Shown piece by piece: positions 48,538-60,500 of a stretch of DNA of 64,000 nt; position 1 is the first letter of the stretch, and each line of letters starts with the position of its first letter. The translations under genes and the position numbers were made by a program. Under the pieces are notes generated by a model. That model was given only the letters and a program-made list of their open reading frames with translations. It had not been told where the DNA came from and did not search any database. The DNA is taken from positions 15,733,869-15,797,868 of the forward strand of contig NC_088711.1 of NCBI RefSeq assembly GCF_963576615.1, read 5' to 3'. Source of the stretch: Watersipora subatra (taxonomy: Eukaryota > Bryozoa > Gymnolaemata > Cheilostomatida > Watersiporidae).

Positions 48538-51500
48538 ATGAAGGACTTATTCAAAAACATATTTGGATCCGGTACAAGAGGTGAGCTACCTTCATGTTAT
48601 ATGATGACCTTGGTACATTGAGTCTTTCGTCTTACAGTGGATGCAGTAGTAGTTTTAATGTTATGTCATGTTTTTTTGTAAGTCATGCATGATGTTATCA
48701 TTTTCTACAGACAGCGTTGGCTTGGATGTAGAGGATGTGGAGGACAGTCTCTCTGACAGCGACTATTCTTATGGTAGGCCTTGTATTTACTTGTGATTGG
48801 CTAAATAATAGAATTAGCTGTAGGTGCGAGTCTAATGTGATATCCATGTTGCTCTTCAGTAAAAATAAACGAGTTTAGCTAAAAAATATAACATAAAATT
48901 ACATGAAATAAAACGTTTTAAAATATGTCTTACTGTGAGATGTAAGAATTGTTACATGATAGATATTTCATCATTAGCAATATATAGCAAACTATTTTTT
49001 CCACAACATTCTAGTAGAGAAGTAATCTTCTCTTTCTCTCTCGAATCGAAACAAAATATATTTAGGAGTCACCATAGAATGTTTCTAGATAGTTTTGACA
49101 CCTCATATCTACTGTTGAAATTAGCTACTTCGTAACAGAGGATTGAAATGTTGTGGGATTACACTCATTTTATAAAGCAAAATATTGTGTTCAAGATTTG
49201 TTGTAAACCGATTTCAAGGGCCTATATATGTGTGGACCCTTATGGACCTCGGGCAAAGAGTAGAGATTCCTATCTACAAACTTTACTATAATAATAGTCA
49301 TATCCATCCTTCAGTTTGTCTAAAACCACTCGTTTAGAAGAAGATTACACTGCAAAGGAATTGAACTCCTAAAACCAGATTTGCAGCCAAGTATACTGCC
49401 AACTGGACCGCTGTACAGCGTAGCAGAATAATTGATAATCTCTCACGGCGCAAGTGGCTGCCAGTGTACTAGTCTATTGGTCTGTCTGAAGCCAAGGTTT
49501 TAGGTTTGGGAAAAAGATTGCATCCTACAGGATCCGTACTCACGACGTGCGGCTTGGTAGATGAACTCTACCACCCGCACCATTAGACTACCTTCTAGCC
49601 TTCCCAATAATTGTGCATATAGCTATTCTCTATGCAATAAAATGTAACATTACAATGTACTATCTGCAGTACGTACCGTAAGGAGTTCTTACCTTCGAAA
49701 CAGACGTATAACATACTAGAAATTCCACTGTCATACAGCCCACAACCAAAGTGATAATGGAAAAAAGAAAGGGGACTGTCGATTGTTGAAAAAGTAGTTC
49801 TCAGCAGGAATTGACAGAGTATAGTGTAAATGAGACTTGTTTGAGATGATATAAAATAAATTTGAGGGAGCACGACTCTAAAAAGGTGCAACTAACAGTT
49901 TATTTTGGAGGTAATGTTGAGTTGAAACCAGGTATACAAGTAATTGGTTAATTGTTGATATTACAATATCTGTTATAAGTAGGTTATACAGTATCTGTTA
50001 AATGTCGCGCAGTCTAATCTCCTCTCTTTTGCGTTGTAACATTTTGTCATTGATAGCTAATCGAGTGATGCGCTCCCTAGCGAAGTTGTTAACAAGTAAG
50101 TCATTGATGTTTCGAACTCGAGAGAGAGCAACAAACGATATTCCAGCGGTCATTCTGTGGTGACCTATATCAATGACAGCTTTAGCCGTGGTAGGACCTT
50201 GACTCTTGTGTATTGTCAAACCCCATGCTAGATCGAGAGAAATGCCTCGTCATAAAGGGGCATTGTAGTTCGGCCCTAGCTTGTACATAAGTTGTAAAGA
50301 ATTTCGGCTAACGTTTTAAATAGTTCAATGAAACCTTCGGTGATTGGACAAAACAAACATAGGCTGATAAACTGTGTACCACAATTTCTTACCTGTAAAT
50401 CGGTCTACGCTTCAAACGGTCTACGTTTATTACAGAAGCCTTCGAATAAATTCGGTTACAAGTAAACAAGGCCATAGACTGGTGAAATTAGCAAGGTTTT
50501 CTCGTGAAATGCGCACTGCTAAGTAGTTCTACTATCTGTCGCACAGCTTTATTGACGTTTCAATTTTCGGTCTTAACTTTTATTAAACCGAGCTTTTCAA
50601 GCGTTTTGTGACAATTTTCGTCCAAATAAATCTGTCTATTTGTGTATAATCCGATCAGATGGGTAAGTTTTAAGATAATAACGACGGTTTACAAAGACTT
50701 GGTAACATATTTAAATAGGTTTGTATGTGTTTTGTATCGTTATTATACTTTAATGACTCTACAAAACGATGGTTAAATTTGTTGATGAAATTTTGATACA
50801 AGGGTTCGTCTCATTGTTGACGAATAATTTTCGGGAATTGTGTGCACATGTGCATTTATCATAAATCTCCCAACCAATCGCTTCGTTCTGTTTGGTCGTG
50901 GGAAAAGTTGAGTTTAACTTAAATGAATTTAGCTTACTAAACACATACGTAAAGCTAAGTTTTACTATGTATTTTGCTAAACTATACTTCCACTTTGTCA
51001 TCGGCAAAAATATTATTACCTATCTGTTTCTGGTTTCGTTTTCACTATAGCTTAAAGTGAATAACACTGAAGTGAAAGCGAGAAAGAGAGTGATCATCGT
51101 ATCTCTTTCAAGTGTTGTGAGAGGGATATCGGTGATTAGCGCATCGTCATTTTCATTATTTCAACGTATTTAGCACACCAACTGCCAAATTTCAATTTTG
51201 AGAGAAATTTTTGGTGATATCGTATGACGAAAAAAATCTCTCATGGCGAGGACGAAAAAACATTGTTTGTGACATCGTAAGGCGAAAAAAATCATATTAC
51301 AATTCTATTCCGGGTCACACTGTATTTAGTCTAGATATAACTCATGTAACAACTGAGGACAATTTGTGATGCGGTCAGTTACAGTGGTGAAAGTTCTTTG
51401 TGTTCGCTGTTTTGTTTTAATATTTACTAATAACAGAATTCCTTTTGATTTATATGACAGTTTGCTGCATTGTTACATCCTTTATATCCATATTTGCATT

Positions 51501-54500
51501 AATCTCAAAACATGTTTCGAAATCATTTTCAACATCTTTGTAATCCTATAAAACTGATAGATCCTTTTGTATTTTTATGGCATTAAAATTTTTGAAGTAT
51601 GTGTTGGTGTCAGATAGAAGTCACTAAACCTGTATATTCAACAGTATTATTTATGTGTTAGTTGTGCTCTTTTACGGTAAAAATTCCTTTTGATGATTAG
51701 CTCTAAAAGTTGAAGAATTAAACGTCACTCTTGATTGACCTTCACCTATCTTTGAGGCTGAGCATCAGCAATTGTTTAGCAGTTATTTATATAAAGGAAT
51801 CAGCTTTTGCTGGGTAAAACTTGGAGTAAGTCTCGTGATTAATGATGAATATAGGCATAGTTAGACTAAGCATTACTGTCGAATATTTAATGTCTTAATA
51901 AAATTAAAACTCATTGACACATAATTTCATTTGGTTTATCAACAGATTCCATCGACATATATTTGTATGGTGATGTTGCCTGCCCTGCCAATTGCAATTC
52001 CTACTGCTTATCTCTCTGTATCAATGCACTGGCAAAGTTTTTAACCAACATATACCACTCATCTGTATGGATGAAAACAATGTCTTAACTCAAGTGTAAC
52101 TAATAACTGTGATGTGAAGTCAGTAAGGAGGCATTATATTCCGATATATACCTTTATACGAATGCTTGGCTAGTGTATGTTTATGCTACCTGCGCATACA
52201 TTTCCGTTTGCAGATGAGTATGATGCTGACCTTAGAATTCTCAAAGTAAGTTCTGTATTTATAATATTAGTGCGACTTTTGTTTTGTTCTTCATCTGTCA
52301 TCAGCCGGTCTGCCAGTTCAATATGATCCTATCATCAAAAGAAAGATACACTAGTTTGTTTAGTTAATTTGCTAGCAGCAATAACTTTGATACAATTGTG
52401 TGGTATGTTTATCAACGTTTGCTGAAGTAACAGTTTGGAAGGTTTTTGAGCTCTTCATGGTTTAAGCGTTTCTACAGCAGCAGAAGAACGAGGCAGTGGC
52501 GACCTCATGGGCAATGGCAAAAGAGCTTATCGGTGAAGAAGAAAAAGAGAAGAGAAAGGCTGAGAAACGAAGAGCAAAAAAGAAGGTAAGTTTTTGTTAA
52601 CAAACGCAACGTGTTGGCAAAGACACAAGCTGTAAGTGAGGCAGCGTGTGTCACACGGGTTGGTAAAGACACAAGCTGTACGTGAGGCAGCGTGTGTCAC
52701 ACGGGTTGGTAAAGACACAAGCTGTAAGTGAGGCAACGTGTGTCACACGGGTTGGTAAAGACACAAGCTGTACGTGAGGCAGCGTGTGTCACACGGGTTG
52801 GTAAAGACACAAGCTGTACGTGAGGCAGCGTGTGTCACACGGGTTGGTAAAGACACAAGCTGTAAGTGAGGCAGCGTGTGTCACACGGGTTGGTAAAGAC
52901 ACAAGCTGTAAGTGAGGCAACGTGTGTCACACGGGTTGGTAAAGACACAAGCTGTAAGTGAGGCAGCGTGTGTCACACGGGTTGGTAAAGACACAAGCTG
53001 TAAGTGAGTCAGCGTGTGTCACACAGGTTGGTAAAGACACAAGCTGTAAGTGAGTCAGCGTGTGTCACACGGGTTGGTAAAGACACAAGCTGTAAGTGAG
53101 GCAACGTGTGTCACACGGGGTGGTAAAGACACAAGCTGTAAGTGAGGCAACGTGTGTCACATGGGTTGGTAAAGACACAAGCTGTAAGTGAGGCAGCGTG
53201 TGTCACACGGGTTGGTAAAGACACAAGCTGTAAGTGAGGCAACGTGTGTCACACGGGTTGGTAAAGACACAAGCTGTAAGTGAGGCAGCGTGTGTCACAC
53301 GGGTTGGTAAAGACACAAGCTGTACGTGAGGCAACGTGTGTCACACGGGTTGGTAAAGACACAAGCTGTACGTGAGGCAGCGTGTGTCACACAGCGATGA
53401 AAAGATGAAAATAACAAGAATATAATAATAATAATAGATGAGACTAAACCTCACTGGTTGCAGCATTTATAAGCTTTTATAAGCTTGAGCTGTCAAAGCT
53501 TTTCTACAATGGAATAGTTCAGTATGCTGAGTAAGTTTTTAATCTTTGCATTAAATTAGTTAAAAGTCTCTGCTTTTGAATTACATGTAGTTGAAATTGT
53601 GCATAAACTTAGTCTTTTCGAGTTTATCGCTGTTTCTTAAAGGCATTGGTTGTGAAAAGAAGACGACTACTGTATAGATTTCTTGTACTGTACAAAATAC
53701 AGTAGTGGCTAGTAAGTGAAAATGAAACCCAACTAGTAGGAAGAGGATGTTACTCCTTGACGGTATCTATCCTACTTCTCACCCACTTTACTTCTATGTA
53801 TTCGCTGCAAACTATAAATATCTCTATGCAATTCGTGGTCGTCTGCTCGTTATCAATCATAATTGTAGATAATGGTAATTAATAGTTGAAATCACTATAT
53901 TTATAGCATAACAACATATAAATTTTGTAAAATATTTAGAAATCAACAGGAATGTGATGAAATTGTCTAGCTGTGACTATATTACAAGACTTTTGTCAAT
54001 AAGTCAATTGAAGTAATAGTTTTCTCTGGCGGAAACCTGTGTGTTCCTGTCAAACCTGTGTATTCCTATCAAACCTGTGTATTTCTGTTGAACTTGTGTG
54101 TTCCTGTCGAAACTGTGTAGTTCTGTTGAACCTGTATAGTTCTGCTGAACCTTTGTGCTCCTGTCAAACCTGTGTGTTCCTGTCAAACCTGTGCGCTCCT
54201 GTCAAACCTGTGCGTTCCTGTCAAACCTGTGCGCCCCTGTCAAACCTGTGTGTTCCTGTCAAACCTGTGTGTTCCCTGATTTGATTATTGGTTGGCTAGA
54301 ACTGTCACATAAAATATTTATATTATGTAAATGACATGCAGTTCGTCGAATTAGAGTGATTAAAAAGAACATATGGGTCATGGTCACGGAAACCATGATT
54401 AAGTCGGAGTTGTAAGATTTGGAGTTATCTACATTAGCAAAAGGAGAAAATTCTCAGTTATTTTGCAAAAAAATTTTTGATTTTAGCTTAATTACAACAG

Positions 54501-57500
54501 GTTTTATGGTCAATAAACTGAATGCATGTTTACCATTAGTGCGAAAACATAGTTTTAAGAAAACTGGTGTTAAAGTTTGAGAAACGAAAACCAATGCACA
54601 ATTTTGTTTACATTTTAAAACGTCATAATAGTTGGAAGTATATTGTAATTATAAGTGTCCAAAATGTCAGAGTTATCTTTAAAATCGGCAAAAAAGAAAC
54701 GATTATATTTATCGGACGCCATTTTTCAGTACTTCCTGTTGAGCATAGCAACGGTTTTAAGGGGGTTTTTCCGAGGGTTAAAAGACTTGTATTGGCTAAA
54801 CTGACTTCAGATTCAGAAAGTTCACTATTTGATTTGTCCAGATGTACATGTTATAAAAGACGTTACCAATATTATAAATTCAGTTGGTGCAACTTCAAAG
54901 TCGGAAAACTCAACTTCGTGATTTGCGACTTAACCATGGTTTCTGTGACTGCGACACATATATGCTTGCTTCTCTCTACGCAAGCAAGCATTGTGTAAAG
55001 TTATCATTCTTTATGGTTTCTGAACCCAAAAGCTGCTATTCATTAGAAGGCAACATATAATGAGTTTTAAACCTTGCCTCTGTTTTGTTTCTTATTTAAA
55101 TTATATTTTCTCAACTTTCTTGGTTAAAATATACCAAAAATTTTAGCTGCTCTATATATATAAATCTCAATGTTTGTTGGTTTGTTGGTCTGTTGGTCTG
55201 TCGTATGTCCAGTTACAGTGATTAAAATACACTCCCGAACTGCTAGGAATGAAAAACTGATTCACACTGCAGCTGAACTTGTAAACCAGTTTTTCAGGCA
55301 TGCACGCTAACCACTACGCCATGCTGCCACCTTGCTGTACTGTGGAATAATTGTAAACATGCTTATTACACATGTTAATCTTTGATGGACTGCCAGTGTA
55401 CTAGAAAGAAAATACGTGCCCAGACTTACCCCAAATGCTATAAATATATGTATATATAGCATAAATTTAATTAAACATATAGCACACACACCAATAAACT
55501 AACACCTTCATATAAAAGTAAATTCTTTGTGCAAAAAAGTTTTTTATTACCTGTGGAACGCCTCGCATTCACCTAGTATATATGCGTGTATTGTATATAC
55601 ACATACGCACACGTCCTTCTCAGATAATTGTAATTAATAATTCAGAAAGTATTTTACGATTAGCATTGTCACAACATACATTTACTTTCATTCGGTTAAT
55701 ACGTCATTTCGTGTAGTAAACTGATCTAAATAAGCTTACTGCAGCTCTTGAAGTATACATACATGTATATAGAAAGGTAGCTTCAAATTACTAATCAGCC
55801 CACAGCAAAATATTAGTTTGATATTTTATTACTATTCAGATCAACTTCTATTGGATAGTCAGTTGATCAGTCGGCCGGCTGGTTCTAAATTAACAAATTA
55901 ACTCGCTAATCTCTTGATAATTCTTGCATTATACTTTTTCTTTGTTTTTTTAGAAACGACGCGAGAAAAAAAAGTTGGAGAAAGAACAAGGATTTCGAAC
56001 AACACAAAATGGTGGTGATGATGGTCGGAATGAAACCCCTAACGGCATAAAGTTAGTCATATCAGTGTTTTGCTTGTGTAGGATTGACATCATTTTTATG
56101 TTATGACACAAGTTGGTAAAGCGTTGGTTTCCTGTTGATATTATACTAGTTGGGATGTGCATAACTTCTTATTACTACTACGTAAGTAGCTCATTAGCTT
56201 GGTCAGCTTGCTGTTGCTGTCTCATAGGGTACAATCATGATTAGGTGCAGATGAGCTTCTTGATGCAGAGAGGTCTTAATGTTCACCTCATCTTAGGTCA
56301 TCAGATGAAGGAGAGGGCATTGATCCTAATGCAGCTTTTGTTAAAAAAATTAACAAAAAAAAGACAGAAGCTACAACATCAAAAATAGATAATAGTCCAT
56401 CTTCATCTCATCCAGCTGGAGACAGGCATAATGAAACAACAGATGTGAGTGAGATGTATTTATGTTTGTGTAGTAGGTGGTGCTTGGTTTAGAAGGTGGT
56501 GGGTGGCAGCTGTGCGGTGCCACGGTGTTAGGAGCACTGGGTCATGTACACTGGCATATGGAATAAAATGTTATTACAATTGTATTCTCTCATTGTATTG
56601 AATAACTAGTGCATCGTTACTAAAATGTCCAAGGTTTTATCAAGCTAATTGTAGGTTTTGTCAAAATCCTCGTTTGTTCGATGTAAACTGGGCCATGTTC
56701 ACGCATTGAAAAAGTCTGCACAGTGCATTAAACAGCCTGTATGTCTCGCTCATACTCCGATGTTATAATATGGTACAATATGCTCATACAGGATGTATGA
56801 GAGAGTAAAACATGGTTATACTTGCAATAGGATTCATTATTTAGTATTAATAGCAGTAATAATAACAAATGAAACTAGACAGTGGCAAGGCTGGTGGAAA
56901 ACTGGCGAGAAAACTCACGTCTCGTTTGCGTTGTCTGTCGCGATAGCCATCTCCCAGTCAAAGCTGATGTTCTTCAGACAGACACGGCTGCCTCGGACAA
57001 TCGTTTAGACTCTGGATGTTGTCCGAACAATTGAAAATTCAGCGAAGCCAAGTCCGAAAAAACGAGTCGACTGTATTTACCATTTTGGATGAAAAGTGAT
57101 CTTTGGATATTTTAGCTTTAAACTGCATTTCCATGTTTCGTAGTTAGGTCCTTCGTAGCATCCTCCGAAAACCAACACTGCCCTAAAATATGGATATTTT
57201 ATTTGTAGAAGAAGTTCTGTTATTTTGTATAGTAGAGATCCTAGGTTTTATAAAAATTCTAATTGCTTCAAATGATGTCTGGTTTACATTCATGATTAGT
57301 TGACCATTCATATCCACTTTTTATAATAAAACTTAATATAATTTTATTTTGAAAAGACAAACAAAGGATTGTTCCTAAATAGTTCAATGCAATTAATCTG
57401 ATAAAATGAATGACTCATATGGTAAATGTGCAGCAGGAAAGAAATAGATGGGCGTACAATGGTGTGATATGGGGGCAGTTACTCACTGCTTGTGAACTTG

Positions 57501-60500
57501 TGTCTTTAGTACAGCCATAATCTTAAAGTTAACATTTTGGGTTACAATTTGCTCTGGCTGCACAGAGCTATACTTGTGAGTAGCTCTGAAGGTATGACAA
57601 TTTCTATGAAGAATATTTTTAAAGTATGGTATGAGAGTGATAGTGTATTTGCTGGTACGTTCAACCTTACTGACATATTTACTGGCTGTATCGTTTTAGT
57701 GAACAGCTCTTCTGTTGAGTCAGGTTTTCTAGTGTGACGACATCATGTGGTATTATTATATAATCACTCCTATTTTTTGTGTGTATTAGATCATTTTTCC
57801 CAAGAAGCATCAAATTTGGCTATTTATCAATTGCTCAGGTTTTCAATGGTAGCCGTTGTCGATTTGAATGTGTAATATTGACCATGGTTATAGATAAAAA
57901 ATTAATGTGGCGTGGTTGTGTGTATTCCATGTCATAAATTCTGATGGTCAAATGAGGCGTTGCCCTCATACTGGCTATCAAAACATATAATGAATTGCTT
58001 ATCATAATATTTATAGACTGGTGAACATGGTAACTCACATACAAAAAAGAGTCGTCAAATAGCACGTGAGTTCATCTTTCCTGCTCTGTTGACTGCGTCT
58101 AGCAACTCTGTGTATCTGATGATTTAACCCTTGCATCCATTAAATACCACAATTTTTAATGCATGCACAATGTTTTGTTGCGGTATAATTTACACATATA
58201 TAAACGCTGTTTATGCCAAAATTGAAGGTGAACTCCATAGTAAAGAAATCTTGCTGTGTCAGAACCATCATTCCGATGATATAGTAGCTATTAGATGAGA
58301 TTCACTAATTCTTTCTATTCTGTCCTGTGTTGTAGGTCTGCCTGGTTTATGCTGTTGATTATATCGTCTATTTTTCAGATCCATTCTATGTTATTATTCA
58401 TATTAGACATCTACTCCAGCTTTATACATTATGTTTTCATGGTGTGGAGTGCTTCGGAGTTGCGCTCTCTCCGAATCATAGAAACTGCGTCTTCGCACTG
58501 AAATTACTGCGCACTGATCAGTGCGAAGACAGCGCTAATTCGCAGCAAGAAAACAGCAATTGCGTAGTGGCTGCGTAGGTATGGTATAATTAAGATGGCT
58601 CTTTGTGAAATCACAGCCTACGAGCTCTAGTCGGTTTGAAAACTGTGTAGCTGTGTTGGTGATTATATGTAATCAGTAGTACCATGGACGTAAGAAAATA
58701 GTTTTGTATAGCTTTTAAAAGAAACCTTTGACATTTTTAACATTTGAAATTTTTAAAAAACTGTTGCCAAAATTTATTTCTGTGTACATTCCGGAACCGA
58801 GTTAGGAAATGCGGGCTAGAAACTCACAAATAGTTATCTTTTTCAAATCTTGCCAGCTGCGCATGGCTCTCTTGCTGTGGAGGCAGATTCATCAAGCGCC
58901 ATAAACAAATACAAAAGTGTTCCTGCATATCTTGTTTTTTTTGTATTTTTCTGTTCTTCTTTCTGCTCTTCTTTCACTTAAATTCAATAATGCCGGTTAT
59001 TACTTTGTAGAAATTGTGTTAAAGTTAGTAACACATTGTAAAGGTGTAATGTAAATAAAAGTATAGTGACGAGAAAAGCATAAAAAAATCGTTTCTGGTG
59101 TTCGGTCGTCATGATCGCTGTGCGCAGGCACCTCGGGCGGCGATTCGATTTATACAATTTCTCTTCTCCGGCTAGTTAGCTGGAAATCACTGCACAGCAT
59201 GGAAATGCCTAATCCCTCAACTTCGGAGGGGGCAACTCCGAAGTACTGCCCATCATGGAAACATAGTGATAGACATTAGCACTGTAGGAGCTGATAGCAA
59301 AAGATTAGTGAACCATACAAGGTGTGTCAAAGAGACACTGGCTCATTGTGGCAGACCTGTTTTAGACAATGGCAATCTTGCTGCTCACAATGGCGATTAC
59401 CCAGAAGCCATTGCACAATTTACAGAAGCCATCAAATTGGAGCCATCTGATTACAGGTTTTATGGAAATAGATCATACTGTTATGACCGGATAATGGTCT
59501 TTGATAAGTAAGTTTAATTTTTATAAAAAGTATTTTTGGTGTTAACATTGTTATCTTCAGTTAGACGGGGTTGGTTAATAGTTGAAGGTTTCTGTTTTTA
59601 TCATGCTTACCCTTGATTAACCAAAGAAAGACGTATAATCAGCAGTGTTGACAGCGTTCTATTTTTAGACTAGTTCAGTTAATGGAATGAAGTTTTAAAG
59701 TTTATGTTTTCAGGATCTGCGCAATGTTGCTATGATTTATCAAATTACAGTTTTATTGCTTCTGAAGCGTAGCCCAGTTTATGTTATATTTATATAAGAC
59801 GACCCTTGATGTTCTCATTTATTGCCATTGAACTAAACATTGCAATTGCATTGAAATGGGCACTTAAATCTTTAAAGAATATTCGATAAATATTAGACAG
59901 TTATTATATCGAGCATTAAGCTTGGTCCACATATAATTCATGACAAGAGGCGCGGAAGTGACTCATAAAGTTCTTGTCTGTAGCTAGTCATACACCTGCT
60001 GTGATGGTGGTGATGTATAGAAGCGTTTCTCATCATCACATAGAGGCGTAACATGACTAGACTTTCATGTGGCCGTAAGAACTCTGAATAGCTCATTAAA
60101 TGTAAATTTCCCACTTTGGCTCAAGTGCCTCTTGCTTCCTTTTTAAACTGATTTAGAAAGAGCACAATGTGCCGGCTTCTGAAAAGTGAGAGCTTTTAGA
60201 TTATGCTACTTCACAATCTATGGGATTAGTCAAAGAAAGCAATCGGAGTGAAGCAACTGCAAGGTGTAGCATACTCCATTAATTGCGTAATTTATGTGAA
60301 CCAGGTGTTAGATCAGGGATGTCAAACTCAATTGTACAAGGGCCAAAATTCAAAACACACTGTTGGTCACGGGCCGAACGAAAAAAACAATTATTGAACA
60401 CACTAAAACTAAATGTTTTTGGAACATAAATATAAATAAAAACATACAGGACTATCATTCTGAAACAGACTTGAACCTTAAATAAATTATATTTAATATG

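Noticed and set aside
54567..54998. 143-codon frame inside a TTC31-like intron
   Set aside because: Lys/Ile-rich composition as expected from AT-rich DNA, no domain seen.
58447..59248. hAT assignment for the CTTCGGAGTTGC-ended segment
   Set aside because: The inverted ends are visible, but no 8-bp or other target duplication could be matched, so the superfamily is left open.
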